From Prosapia bicincta (Eukaryota > Arthropoda > Insecta > Hemiptera > Cercopidae): a stretch of DNA of 64,000 nt. The notes below the pieces were generated by a model. It was given only the letters and a program-made list of their open reading frames with translations, did no database searches and was not told where the DNA came from. The stretch spans positions 1,461,790-1,525,789 of the forward strand of contig JBAIZL010000063.1 of NCBI GenBank assembly GCA_036971475.1, written 5' to 3'. A program made the translations under genes and the position numbers. Shown piece after piece: positions 48,072 to 60,324 of the stretch. The stretch's first letter is position 1. Every line of letters starts with the position of its first letter.

Positions 48072-51000
48072 ACTCAGATTACTGTTTTTAGATTTGTTGT
48101 ACCATACATTTCTAATGTCGTTTTCCCAAATTAAAAATTAAATCTATAAATATATAATATGATTATATTAGAATAAATAATTCTAAAACTTGTAAACAAT
48201 TTTGTTTAAAAAAAAAATAGGTATTGCATTAAATTTAGGACAAGTGAAAACCAAATATTGTGAGCGAAATACAATGATGTTTTTAATATTATGTAAAAAG
48301 TGGCCTCTGCTTATATAAATTTTGAAGAAGGTAATTAGACCCGGGTAGCAGAAAATTACTATTTGATGTGTTGGTCACAGTCAACTTTCTTTATACATTT
48401 TATTTTTTGGTATAAAGCATATTGATAACTAATTGTATTCAGTATTACGTTTTAACCTCGTTACAGATGAAAGCACGCATTATTTCCAAAAAAAAGAATA
48501 TGTTTCAAAATTTATATAAAATATTTATATATGTAATTTATGTAGCTCAAACGAAATATTAATCTTGATCATTAAATTAATCATGTATTATTAGTTTTAA
48601 ATTGCTCCAAATACATATCGCATCATCATATGATTCTCTGTTCTGCAATAATGTCGCAGTGAAACGACCCAAATAGTTTATAACGTGACATGGAGCTTCA
48701 GCAGCAGTAATTACTGAGGGAGGGGTTGTAGTCTATATTGATTGGAAAGGTGTGCATCCGTAGTAATCACCCTAATTAAAGGGTTTATAAGGTGAAGTGA
48801 TAATGGAACTTCAACTTGTGTTTGTTCTATACTTCAACTAGTTCCCAAAAGTTAAAATTGATATTATGAATAGTTCTCACATAATGCGTAGTAAATACAA
48901 TCTATTATTATTACTGTCCACTATTTTATGTCGACCTGTAATGTGTTCTAGATTATTATTATTTTCTCATTACCTCGTATAAATTTAAGTATTTGACACA
49001 GCTTTATACCGAGGTGTAACATTAGGCCTACAACTTGCCACGACGTTAGAACAAAACCTTAATTCAAATCAATGTCAAATTTATAAGCTCGAAATGCATA
49101 CAGTTGAAAGAGCGTGTAATATCCAAGTGTAAATTACATTTATTTTCTTTATTTGAATATCTTTTGTTTGCTATAGAGATTTTAAATCAACATAGGTTTT
49201 AACTGAATATTAACGAATTAGGTTTTTTAGTAGAAACAAAAATTGGGTTATGTGATTCAGAAAAATATACATTTTATAGAACGTAAGTAAATAGTCTATA
49301 ATATATGCTTTTAATTTTTTTAAATGATGAAGCACATACAACATTTATTGTAATGAAAATATAAACAAATATGGAAAAAAACGTTTTCTCGAGACGAAAA
49401 TATAGTATAAAACTTTAATTAGGATTCAATTTTTAAGAATAATTTTACCAAACATTGTAGAATGACAGGATAAACTAATAGCAAGAGAATTAGTGAATAA
49501 CTATCTTGAAGGAGAAAAACTCCAGCGCAATGAAAGAACTAAATAAGGCAGTAAATTATTAAATTTGTTGAGCACAGTAAACTAATGTATTAGCAAAGTA
49601 AATAAAACCAACTGAACACGTTACAAACGTATTGTATTGTGATTGGCGGGTTTCATTTATTTAGTTTTTAAAAAAGACGGTAAAGATGGTGAGAATCGAC
49701 AGGTTATAAAGTAACTCATGGGCATGCTCGTTTCATTTAAACTTAACCAAATTGTAAAATTCATGAACGTAATAGAATGCAAAAAAAGTAGAGATAAATT
49801 AGTAGGATTCACTTACCAATATAGAAAAGTTTTCACGAGGGTACACTTAAATAACTTTTATTAACCAAAATATTGCAACCTACTTATTTTCGGATGACCC
49901 ATGCTGTGGCCTGTTTTTCTATCGTCTCAGGGACGGCTCTTGTTAAAGAATAAAACGCTATGTGGAAACAGGCAAAAATCAAATTCAGAAAAAAACATAG
50001 TTTTTGGTTCTTTGAGGTTAGTGTTTCTTATTTTCAGGTCTTAGAGAGATTTTTGTAAGAAATTTTCAAAAACATTTTGAAAAATAATTGGAAGCATATC
50101 CGTAGGCCTTCAACTTAATTTTGTTTTGGAGAATTAAATCGACATTATATAATGTTGCATTCGGATTATTGCAAAAATTATTGCTGTAATTATTATTATT
50201 TAAAAAACAGCAAAAACGTGCATCAACAGCAATAGGATAGGATAAGTATCTATCTATCATCCAGTGGTGAACATGTTTAGAGAAGGGCCCAAATTAGACC
50301 TTTGGGAACTACCCGCCAAACAATCATCAGGCAAGAAAATAAGCAAGTGGGAAAAAGTAGGATTTTTTACTTTTCTAAAATGCTCAGAGAAACAAAAGGC
50401 GTTTATAAAGGTTGTGTTCTAAATTTAAAAACAAATATCGCAATCAATAACAACTAACCCACTTTACCTCTTCTACGACTCCGAATACAATACAGTCTAA
50501 ATATTGAAAAGAGTTATTTGTAAAATATAAAATACATTTTTTTAAAGAACTATTCCTTGAACTGTGATTTGAAAAATCAGTAATATTAGGCGGGTGCATC
50601 GAACGATATGTCACAAAGTTTATTGCTTTCAGTTTACTACTGAATAAACGGAAGTTTTTCTACTTTAGAAAGACTCCAATCACTGCCTGTGTTAAGTGCA
50701 GAATCTAACCTATCTTTCAGTAACTTACCTTATTTGCCGTCTTTCGTCTGCTTCGTATATAATTTAGAATCAGCTGTTGGACCATACACATAATCCATTT
50801 CCACCGCTTACTCTATCTTCAATGCAGACTAACATCTGAGTTGCTACCTGCTGCAAAGAGATATTTCCTCTGTGCTCTAGCTCAGATCTATAATAGTTTC
50901 GATCTAGGTACCCACTGTTGTACATTTCCGCCCCGTTCTTTTTCTAGTTCATCTCTGTGCAGTGTGGTACGGCAACTTTCTCTAGTCAAATATTTAGCCA

Positions 51001-51366
51001 GTTGAATCGAGTCTATAATCGCTCTTAAATGTTAAACCGCGTTGTGAATTAACTCCTTAAATGTCTCTAAACACTTTCTTATTCTTGCGCGCGCGCAATA
51101 AATAATATACTGGCAATAAATTATGTTTATGTAGTGGTGAAGGTAAACATTCTCAAAGTATAGTTTGCTTTAATTTGTAATACATTATTGTCCATGAATC
51201 CAAGAACAATGAGAGTTTCTTACATTTTAACGGATCGGATTTAATTTAACAATTTACGTTTGTAGAAGGGTATATTTTTTTTTATTCACAGTACAAAATT
51301 AAAGTGATATTTTTTTAAATAAAAACCGGCATAGGTCCAATTAAATCAGTCTACTTCGTGGGAATA
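48072..51366. other. Unassigned AT-rich DNA
   Basis: No gene recognised. The stretch at about 50690-51030 is pyrimidine-rich and less AT-rich but has no open frame. A gcgcgcgcgc run lies near 51087-51096. Confidence 0.45.
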
Positions 51367-51652
51367 GTGAAAAAAAAGATCCTGTAAAGTAGTATATTTA
51401 GTTAAATAGTGAAATATATAGTGAAACAAGGGATCCGGTGAAGTACGGGTCGTAGTGAAATAGTGCATACAGGGAAACAGAAGATCCAGTTTGCGACCTA
51501 GCGATATAGTAGACATAGAACAAGAGATCCTTAGGGATAGCGGGCCTGGTAAAATAGCGATCACAGAAAGAGATAGATGCCTGTAGTAGAGTAGTGCTCA
51601 TTCTGAAACAAGAGATCCAGTGAAGTAGGTGCCCTAGATATAGTGGGCATTT
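51367..51652 (+). repeat. ~50-bp minisatellite, six degenerate units
   Basis: Units start near 51367, 51421, 51472, 51517, 51564 and 51604 (spacing 54, 51, 45, 47, 40). They share gaaacaagagatccagtg, then aagtag...ccctag, then atagtg. The fourth-to-sixth units are shorter. The minus-strand frames over it merely echo the repeat. Confidence 0.75.
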
Positions 51653-52054
51653 ACATATAAGAAGTTGTTATTGAAGTTGTGGTAATAGTGATGAATTCAC
51701 CCAGTAAAAAAGGGCTCGGAATGGTTTAATACATTTTACTACAGGTAATTTTCAGCAAGAAGCAAAATATAAGGAGAAATTATTTCCTTCGACATTCAAT
51801 TTTTTAAAAAAAATCCGTATTGGCTCGTTGTAGGAGAACATTTTAAACTAAAATAGGTCATCTTTTATATTTACATTATATACACAATATTTATTTTAGG
51901 TTTAGTGTAAATTTATGACGGAGGAAGTTTAAGTTGTTTAACTAAATCTAATCTTAAGTTTAACTTCACAAATGCCTAACCTCAGCCTGTTTATATCTCA
52001 GGCACTTAAAATTTGCATTTTGTGGGCAAGGGGGTAGACGACTTACTGTCTTAT
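51653..52054. other. Unassigned AT-rich DNA
   Basis: Lies between the minisatellite and the 0.45-kb duplicated block; nothing recognised. Confidence 0.5.
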
Positions 52055-52158
52055 ACGTATATAGTTTTAGGGTCTGGAAAAATAAAATTCAATCCATTAA
52101 TCTCGTTTAGGAATTTTATATTTTAGGTATACGTTCATATGGTCCAATATTTAAAACG

Positions 52159-52213
<55 letters not shown>

Positions 52214-52376
52214 TTTACACTCTAATTTACTTAAGCAACACTGTTATTTGGTAGTAGTTAGCTTAGTACTTAACTAGATTAGGTTAACTTACAAAGGTAT
52301 ATTAGTTAAATGTAGTATTGCGAGACAAATTTCGAAGACTAACTACCGTGTCTTTATTAACGAGCATCAAATGAAA

Positions 52377-52418
<42 letters not shown>

Positions 52419-52516
52419 AATTTGCACACTTATATACCTTTGAAAGTGTTAAATATATGTTTTAGCAGTTTACCTCACATATATTTGTTCTAAATACACT
52501 TGAAACAAAATGTTTA
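52055..52516 (+). repeat. 0.45-kb direct duplicate, copy 1
   Basis: Runs from acgtatatagt to caaaatgttta and matches 53961-54408 almost base for base outside TA tracts. It carries two (TA)n arrays, 52162-52211 (about 50 bp) and 52380-52416 (about 37 bp). In copy 2 the first is only catatatat and the second is about 64 bp. Confidence 0.9.
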
Positions 52517-52535
52517 TTAATAAATGAAATTTATG

Positions 52536-52538
<3 letters not shown>

Positions 52539-52568
<30 letters not shown>
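52539..52568. repeat. (TA)n microsatellite
   Basis: About 15 TA units just outside the duplicated block. Confidence 0.9.
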
Positions 52569-52573
<5 letters not shown>

Positions 52574-53174
52574 CATCGATCGCCCCCTTGAAGCAAGTCG
52601 CTGGATACATATTTTTTAATTAATTTTAAGCCATTTTCTTTATCTACACATGTTGGTATTTAAGTTTTCTATAAATATATACTAAATAAACCTGAATAAT
52701 GAGATTAAATACCAGGATAACAGGATATATTTATGGTGAAGTTTATTAGTAGACATGTTACATCTAGTAAATATTATTACAATTTTTATATTAATATTAC
52801 ATTTTCTAGCTACTAGCATTGTCAAATAAAGTTACGCTTAAAAATCGTTTTAAAATGAAATTAAACTCACAAAGTCTTGTCATTCGTTTAATTTTATTTA
52901 CTTTAATCTTAACCCATGATAAACAGCCTAGATATGTTTTTCGAAAGAAATTTATAAAAAAATATTTTATTACAGTTAATCTTTTTTGTATTGAAATAGA
53001 ATTGTTTCGAAGGCTTAGTGTTTATATGTCTGGGTTTGTTGACATATTAATTTGGTCTAATGATTGCCACGACACACCAGATGTAGGGTTGAAGCGATTG
53101 CTATATGGGCTACACGTATAAGAGGGATGGTAATAAGCCAAAGTCAATATAAGCGATTATAACACATTGTAAAT

Positions 53175-53500
53175 CGGAACTGATTGTACTTCAATTCGTT
53201 CTATTAGTTCACATTCTTTTTATATGCCTCTTGTTTAAACTTTCAATATCTAGACCTGATAAAAGGCTTTTTATTCATTAAATCAAGATAAATACATTTT
53301 TTTAAACTTCTAGATGATGACAGTTGATGGTAATAGAATTTTTTTAAGTTTCATATGGGAGAAAAATATTTAAAATAAGAGGGTGTGGTATACGGTATAG
53401 TTATTTCGTCCCATTTCGCTTAAAATAATTGACAGCATATGGTTTTATGAATTAAGAACAGCTGTTTTAAAGCTTAGGTTATGGTACTTCACTTTAATTA
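53175..53500 (-). repeat. CAGCTG-core repeat, copy 6
   Basis: On the minus strand the blocks appear in family order: core with aaaacagctgttcttaat (about 53460), gggacgaaataactatac, tgtcatcatctagaag, and the tail gaatgtgaactaatagaacg near 53210. At the TA-seed position it has only gcatataaaaag. This copy best shows the whole order of the family in about 325 bp. Confidence 0.6.
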
Positions 53501-53689
53501 GCTGTAATTATTTACTAAATGTAACTCAAATATTTTTTGTCTTTATTGTTCTAAGTAGGAATAACCTTTAAAGAACATTTTTTATACTATTTAATAATTA
53601 TACAATGTATACCCTATAACCTTAACCATATATAAATAGAATCAGAAAAAATGGGTATATTTTCTACAGTTTTACATGTTTTTCTTGTC

Positions 53690-53942
53690 CATTGTGGATC
53701 TCAACGTGTTCGATGAGGTTTTGCTACGTAGTTCGATCATCTACTGCTTTCTAGTTCCTCACATTCACCAGGCCTCTGGCATCCTGAGCGACGCAATCCA
53801 TCCGTCTAGAATCTAGAAGATCCTTTTGCTCTTGTTTGGTGTATAATTCCATCTGATAGGATCCTGAGTAAACCACCCTCCTCCATCCGTGGCAAGTTTG
53901 TTGAGAAAAGGTTATACCCCAGCTGCGCCACTGCCTACTCAA
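53690..53942 (-). pseudogene. Non-LTR retrotransposon 3' end relic
   Basis: The minus-strand frame from about 53942 gives MDCVAQDARGLVNVRN, a stop, KAVDDRTT, a stop, then NLIEHVEIHNGQEKH. The layout resembles the C-terminal tail after the RT domain of non-LTR retrotransposon proteins, where a basic stretch and DRxxWR-type words are common. Both stops are TAG where Trp (TGG) would fit. The upstream part (QWRSWGITF onward) is not recognisable. No RT catalytic motif is present, so class and even the assignment are tentative. Confidence 0.35.
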
Positions 53943-53960
53943 CCGAATTACTCAAAAGTA

Positions 53961-54236
53961 ACGTATATAGTGTTAGGGACTGGAAAAATAAAATTCAATC
54001 CATTAATATCGTTTAGGAATTTTATATTTTAGGTATACGTTCATATGGGTCATTATTTAAAACGCCCATATATATCCTTTACACTCTAATTTACTTAAGC
54101 AACACTGCTATTTGGTAGTAGTTAGCTTAGTACTTAACTAGATTAGGTTAACTTACAAAGGTATATTAGTTAAATGTAGTATTGAGAAATTTCGAAGACT
54201 AACTACCGTGTCTTTATTATCGAGCATCAAATGAAA

Positions 54237-54306
<70 letters not shown>

Positions 54307-54408
54307 AATTTGTTTGCTCACTTATATACCTTTGAAAGTGCTAAATATATGTTTTAGCAGTTAACCTCACATATATTTGTTCTAAATACACTTGAAACAA
54401 AATGTTTA
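53961..54408 (+). repeat. 0.45-kb direct duplicate, copy 2
   Basis: Partner of 52055-52516, about 1.9 kb away in the same orientation. Beyond TA-tract length I noticed only a few substitutions and short indels (for example gcgagacaaattt against gagaaattt). The TA array is at 54240-54303. Confidence 0.9.
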
Positions 54409-56376
54409 AGGATATATCTTACACAAGAAATTAGTACGTTGTATTATTTTATGTTTAATATGGTAATATGGTTAAAACTGACCCGAATAATACTTTTAAA
54501 AACGTGCAGTCTACAAATCAAGTTCGTTTGTGATATTTACTGTATTATTATATTACTAAACAATTGTTTTCAATTCGTTTTATTATTGTGAGAATTTTAG
54601 AATTTAGGTTCTACTAATAATTTAAACCTATATACACAGTGGAAAAAACATTTGATTGTAATGTACAGGAATAAATATGTTATTGAACATAAAAATAAAT
54701 CACTAAATTCTTAAATGGAAATGACGTCATTACCTTCAACGTCATTTTATCACAGTGACAAATTTGTTTCTTCAGATCTTACATGAATTGAAAAATTCAG
54801 TAAAATTTGTATGTAGGGCGAAAATAATATGAAAAGGTAGCTACTGTAATAAAATGTCATCACGAACTATAAACGGATATGTTTATGGAGTGTTAAAGTC
54901 TTTTGTGTTTTCCGACGTGTAACAAAAATCTCTTTCTATGAAAACAACTGTTATTCACACGTTGCATTCACATCATATTAGTCACTTTAACCTTTGTCAA
55001 AATTATACTAAAGCTTGTTAAATGTTTTGTCTTACAAATGTATTTTCAATTTAAATAGATTGTAATTCATTTTAACTCAGTTAATTCCATTTAGGTTTAA
55101 TTCTTCTAATATTTATTCACAAAATAATGTATTATTTGTATAAAAGTTTTATCAAATGTTCATAACAGGATTGTTTTAGCTGGGAATATGAATTTTTCGT
55201 ATAAAATAATATCTTGGGATAATAACTGTCATTGTAAACATTACCTACAGGATAGTAGTAATTTGGCAGGTAATTGGGAATAGGTTAAGATATTAAGATT
55301 GGGAATAAGAGTTATGCTAAATGTTAATATTATAGGTATTAAAGATACATATTTAATAGTAAAAATAGGGAAAATAGTTAATAGAGTTCTTATTTTCGTA
55401 ACTTATGTGTCCTATACTTATAGATAAAAATAAGTGGTTGGCATATAAATAAATAAAAAACAATGATCAAGTTGGCAAAATACTAGACTAAATATTATAA
55501 GGAAGAAAAGAAAGATACAGAAAGTAAAAGTAACCCAATATTTATTTCTAGGTCTGTCCCACCACTAAACCTATTGATAAATAATTAGGATGTGAATCCG
55601 GAAAAAGAACAGTTCTTATGGAAGAGAAAATTAGAAAGGAAACTATGCAGGTATATGCGAGAAGGAGAATAATATGTATGGTTAGGAAAATAACTGTATA
55701 AATAACAATTTTATTGTAAAAATACAAATACCTAAAATTTGGCCTTAACAAAGGAAAATGTAGTTCAATAAAAGAAACACCATTTTTCAAACAAGAATAT
55801 TAGTTTTTACAGAATCGCTTATGTTTTTTTCATTGCCTATAATATAATTTTGAAAACAGCTCTCTAAAAAGTCTTAATTGTCACATATTTATTACTTAAT
55901 AATTTCTCTATATATATAGCTACGAAATATTCGCTTTATATGGCTTTCACGCCGTTTTCCAGAAGTTCAAAGAGAAAATAACTCTGCCAAGTCAGTGTCC
56001 CTTAGGAGTATACAAAAGTTGTGAATTAGAAACTACACATAGATATTGGTTTCCCAACAACCTCACAGTAAAAAGTTTTTAAAAAACTTCTGTTTATTAG
56101 ATCAATTATTAGTTTTAGCCTTTGAACAAAAACTTCAACATTTTGAAATAACTGGTTTTGATATCTGTCTTACAGAAGATAAAACTATTCTCAAAACACT
56201 TGCAATTCTCACCGCAACAGGAAAGGTAGTAGGGTTATCCCCATTTTTCTATCACCGACGTGAGTATTATTTATTTATTTCTGATCAATCTCTGTAACTT
56301 ACGGAATTGGAAACTACAAGTTTGTTTTATTTATTCTAAGAAGATATACTGAAAAACGTTAGTCAACTTTAAAATA
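54409..56376. other. Unassigned AT-rich DNA
   Basis: The frames at 55548-55790 (minus, hydrophobic) and 56046-56297 (plus, 83 codons, non-ATG start) have no recognisable family. No repeat recognised before the Tigger-like element at 56377. Confidence 0.45.
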
Positions 56377-56381
56377 GAGGA

Positions 56382-56798
56382 GACCGGGTCTAGTTGATAC
56401 GGGGTCACGTTGATACACCTCCAATAACGTTGCAATGCGAAGGCTCAAGAACTTCAAAGAGAGAAGGAAGGACCAAGGATATATACTGTAGTAGCCACGC
56501 TAGTGCGGAAGAATGTGGTGCGTTTATTCGGTTTTTATGACTTAAAAGTACTTTTTCAAGAGTAAAAGTAAATTTTTACGGTATACTTTTAGGTGACGTT
56601 CAAGCTCTACCAGTTTCAATATTTTTTAATAACCTTCATCACAGTGACACTTGGTTAAAAGGTAAATGTTTCAGCTGCTAGTAATAGTTCTAGTTGCAAC
56701 CTGTTTCGTGTAGTTTTAAGGTTAGTGTCATGGCGTCGTTTGGGTCAAGTTGATACGATGCTGTTGGGTCAGGTTGACACGGTGTATCAATTTAACCC
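56382..56798. promoter_or_regulatory. Subterminal iterated sites, left end
   Basis: Variants of gggtcaagttgatac occur at 56386-56400 (in the terminal repeat), 56402-56415, 56742-56756 and 56766-56780, with an inverted one (gtatcaatttaaccc) at 56784-56798. Repeated subterminal words of this kind are typical transposase binding sites; binding here is inferred. Confidence 0.65.
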
Positions 56799-56813
56799 AC
56801 AAGTGTTTCAATA

Positions 56814-57046
56814 TTGTTTTTTTCCTTTCAGAAATGCCGAGAAACTATAAGAAAAAAACTAAAAGGGAGGAAATACCAATTGATACGTTCGCAAGAGATT
56901 GTAAAAAGATTGATGAAGGGCGGATATCTATTAGGGAAGCAGCTAAAACGTTCGATATTGATAAAATGACTCTATTAAGGTATACAAATAAAACAGAAAA
57001 GAATCGACAAAATCAGAAGCAAATCATGCCAAACACCGTCAAATTT
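56814..57046 (+). pseudogene. Tigger-like transposase, N-terminal helix-turn-helix part
   Basis: A strong acceptor-like tract (ttgtttttttcctttcag, 56814-56831) ends two bases before the ATG at 56834, suggesting a spliced 5' leader. The 71-residue frame opens MPRNYKKKTKREEIP and contains GRISIREAAKTFDIDKMTLL, the pogo/Tigger-type (CENP-B-like) DNA-binding helix-turn-helix. A frameshift near 57020 ends it. Homology goes on in another frame with LRDNLEEELKKYIVMCSKIY, a TAG stop, then LTPTNIREIPYELVLAKG. Confidence 0.9.
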
Positions 57047-57830
57047 TGAGGGATAATCTTGAGGAAGAGCTCAAGAAATATATAGTTATGTGCTCAAAGA
57101 TTTACTAGGGATTGACTCCCACGAATATTAGAGAAATCCCTTATGAACTGGTACTAGCAAAAGGTGTGAAAGTGGCAGATCCTGGTTGTATAGTAAAATG
57201 GCATTTTCAGAATGGTTTTTCAAATTCTTCAAAAGGCAACTAAATCTATCTTTACGAAAACCAGAGTCGACTAGTCTTGGTAGTGCCAGTAGTTTTAATA
57301 AGCACAATGTGGCTTCCTTTTTTGAAAATTTAAGAACTGTTTTGGAAAAGTATAAATTTCAAAGCAAGGATGTGTGGAATACGGGGGAAACTGTAGTGCA
57401 GTCCGTTTAACTCCCGAGTAAGATAGTGTCCGAGAAAGGAGCTAGCCAAGTCGGTTAGGCTACTTCTGCTGAGCGAGGCCAAACTGTAGCTATTGCTACT
57501 GTAGTCAATCCAATTGGTAACTCCATTCCACGTCTTTTAGAGTATTTTAAAAAGAACATTTCATAAATGGAGGGACACCAGGATCTATTGGGACGGCGCA
57601 AGCATCGGGTTGGATGACTGGGTCATCGTTTCTAATTTTGATGAAGCACTTCCTTAGCCATGTGAAGATAACCACCGAAAATCCTTGTCTATTATTGCTT
57701 GACAAACATGATTCACACTGGTCAATTGAAGTCCTAAACTTCTGCAACTACAGTGAGATTGTTTTGCAGTCATTTCCTCCCCATACGTCATTTCCTCCGC
57801 CTCCAGCCTCTTGATAAGTCATTTTATGAA
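57047..57830 (+). pseudogene. Tigger-like transposase, DDE catalytic part
   Basis: Successive frames carry the DDE_1-type domain. 57186-57410 has SEWFFKFFKRQLNLSLRKPE and FFENLRTVLEKYKF, then WNTGETVVQSV, where family members have Asp-Glu-Thr: the first catalytic Asp is Gly here. About 57424-57540 has VSEKGASQVG, a stop, ATSAERGQTVAIATVVN. 57614 onward has GWMTGSSFLILMKHFLSHVK and LLLDKHDSHWS, with the second catalytic Asp kept. A frameshift near 57780 precedes RLQPLDKSFYEAYKNYY, with the third Asp of QPLD kept. Several frame breaks and the lost Asp make it inactive. Confidence 0.9.
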
Positions 57831-58584
57831 GCATATAAAAACTATTACATTTCATCTGCGGACAATTGGCTATTCAATAATCCTGGTAAAACAATAAAAA
57901 TCTATAATATTCTTAGTCTTCTCAATAGTGCCTTTCCCAAAGCTATGTCAAGTTTCGTAACTGATCGTCCTATTAATCCAAACAACTCTGCAAGTAAACC
58001 TCTTCCGAACCAAGAGCCTGGTCCATCTACATCAGCAGAAATCGAGCTCACTCACCAAACACCAGAATGTATACATCTCACACACAGTGTGTTTGTGTTC
58101 CTGTGTGTGTGTGTGTGTGGGTTTGTGTGTGTGTTTTCGTGACTTGAAAGATTACTATACTGTATATCCAACAAAATAATTTAGTAATGAAAGTTTAACC
58201 CCACAACTCAATCTTGGAATGCCCTCGCCCATTGTCAAGCCAGAAAAAAATCGACTTCTGCCAAAAGCTGGAGAACGTAAAAATTGCAGAAAAGTCAGAA
58301 AACCCTTAAAATCGTGTATCCTTACATATACCCCTATACAAAATAGAATCGATCAAGTGACAAAAGGAAGATACCTCAAGAAATCTCTCAAGATAGAAGA
58401 AGCAAAAACGAAATTGTTGAAAACGTATAGATACGAAACGGAAAAATGCCTTAGCAACCTAAGTAAGCAAGAAAACGGTAAACAAGAGAAAAAAACTGAA
58501 GCAAAAAACGTAGACAAAGAATTTGAATCCGATAGCGACGAGGGCGAGGAAACATTTTATTTGGTGTGTTTAAAGAGTTATTAG
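57831..58584 (+). pseudogene. Tigger-like transposase, C-terminal part
   Basis: After QPLD, the frame to 58142 gives NWLFNNPGKTIKIYNILSLL and AFPKAMSS, the usual post-catalytic helices, then runs into a GT-rich stretch (58086-58136) that looks like a later microsatellite expansion in coding sequence. A second frame (58219-58584) resumes with LLPKAGERKNCRKVRKP and ILTYTPIQNRIDQV, then a Lys/Glu-rich and acidic tail (ESDSDEGEE), ending in TAG. This basic-then-acidic tail is common in Tigger-type proteins. Confidence 0.8.
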
Positions 58585-59040
58585 TTCTAAACCAAGATTA
58601 GGGTTAAGATTAGATTCAATATAGAGTGGACACACATAAACTGCGCAGAGGATAGAGATACTTACACTTGCATTAACTTCAACTCTGACGGATGTGTGTC
58701 TTTTGAGTCAGGCTGACTGTTCAAAATGAATTGGTTTTTGGTAATTTTTAAAACATTTTTTAAATTTAAAAACAAAAATGTTATTGATGTAAAATACCTT
58801 TGTATATTTTATTTTTTGAGTTAATGTTGTAGTCTACATTTATGTTTAGTTTTAATGATCCAGTTTTTATTGAGATATTGTTTTTTGTTTAAAGATTAGT
58901 CTACTTCAATAATTCGGTTTCATTACCTTTGTTAGCATCCGAAATTTTAGATTTTCAGATTAAACAAATAATAACTTTTAAAACTTCATTTCCTTCTTTG
59001 TTTTCTTTATTTGCAAGACCGTTAGCAGCGACTCAATGGC

Positions 59041-59272
59041 GTACCAACTTGACCCATTATTGTATCAATTTCACCCAGCCTTAGTCAAGTTGATACACAT
59101 CATCTTCTACAACATTTCTTTTCAACCTATTGATTAACTTATTAGATTATTAAAATACATTAAATGATAAAGTAATAGTTATATTATAAAACACTATATT
59201 TTTTTTTCTAAAATAAGAAACAAAAAAAATAATAAAAAAGCAAAAATTGTATCAACTATACCCGGTCTCCCC
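59041..59272. promoter_or_regulatory. Subterminal iterated sites, right end
   Basis: gtaccaacttgaccc (59041-59055), gtatcaatttcaccc (59062-59076), agtcaagttgatacac (59083-59098) and the terminal gtatcaactataccc (59249-59263) mirror the left-end words. Spacing differs from the left end. Confidence 0.65.
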
Positions 59273-59274
59273 TA

Positions 59275-59729
59275 CTATAACGATTTGGTAATCATTTCTT
59301 AGGCTGATAATAATGTTACTGTACTCAGATGATCGTGAAAATATTTACAATCTCAACATTTAGTTACATTTTCAGACAACCGTTTCTTACAATGTGTACA
59401 ATTATAGAGATGTTTATTTAATGCAGTTGATGTTTAAAAGGCTTTGTTTCATTAATCATTTAATGCCTGCTATTAGCTTACACTCTTTATACAAATGTAT
59501 TTATATGTCTAGTTCAAATTTTCAATTGTTAATCAAATATTTTTGTTTTTTTCACTCAAGATAAAATACTTTTTAAAAACCTGTATTGCAAGACACTTGT
59601 GGTTTTCAGGGTTTTCAAATATTGTTTCAATAATTAAATTGAAAGAATAAATAGTTTAAATAGTGATTTCGCTTTCTATTTTGTCACTTAGTATTTTGAA
59701 AAATATCTAGTCATATTATGTTTATATTT

Positions 59730-59791
<62 letters not shown>

Positions 59792-60324
59792 TATGTGCTT
59801 ATTACGTTTAAGTGATTTCACATATGCATATATTTATTTAAATTGATTGAATGTATTTAATAAATAGTAACGAAAATGATATTTTTCTCTTATTGACCAG
59901 AGTTAGAATTGACTTTTATTTCCTTATTTTTATAATTGTCTTATTTCCATTTCTAAATTAGAACTAATAGATTTTTCCAATTTAAAGTTGTATAAAATGA
60001 TCCAAATTGTAGAAATTACACAATTATTAAGGTTATTGAGATTGATCAACCCTTTAAACACAAACGTTTTCATTTTTCATATCTGTATTTGGTTTAATTT
60101 GAAGGGATATTGGATTTTAATTGGATCATAATGAACTTAACATGTGTTGTGATTGGTCATTTTCTTTTCATTGATTATTATTATGTTGTATGGTTTAACT
60201 TTATAAACACAGATTACATAATTATTTGTTGTAATTTAATTAAATGCTAATTATGAAACAGAATTTCCCCAGAGTGGACACAATCATTGGATATAATGAT
60301 TTTCTTGAGGAACTGTGGCCTATG
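59275..60324. other. Unassigned AT-rich DNA with (TA)n
   Basis: Contains a TA array at 59734-59788 and otherwise plain AT-rich sequence; no frame or family recognised. Confidence 0.6.

Larger units (their letters stand above)
56377..59272 (+). mobile_element. Tigger/pogo-like DNA transposon, full length, inactive
   Basis: The 24-bp ends at 56377-56400 and 59249-59272 are inverted repeats matching at 22 of 24 positions (core agaccgggt, then tagttgatac). TA lies directly outside both ends (56375-56376 and 59273-59274), the target duplication expected of the Tc1/mariner/pogo superfamily. The word gggtcaagttgatac recurs in both orientations inside each end. The 2,896-bp length fits an autonomous Tigger-type element. 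Its single transposase gene, plus orientation, is broken by frameshifts and stops. Confidence 0.92.

Noticed and set aside
50765..50785. Another cagctgtt word that could be a CAGCTG-core copy (similarly near 33075).
   Set aside because: Flanking blocks of the family are absent.
52055..54408. A direct-repeat pair that might be the two LTRs of a retroelement.
   Set aside because: The repeats do not both begin TG and end CA, and the 1.4 kb between them holds an unrelated dispersed repeat and a minus-strand relic, with no primer-binding site or pol sequence seen.
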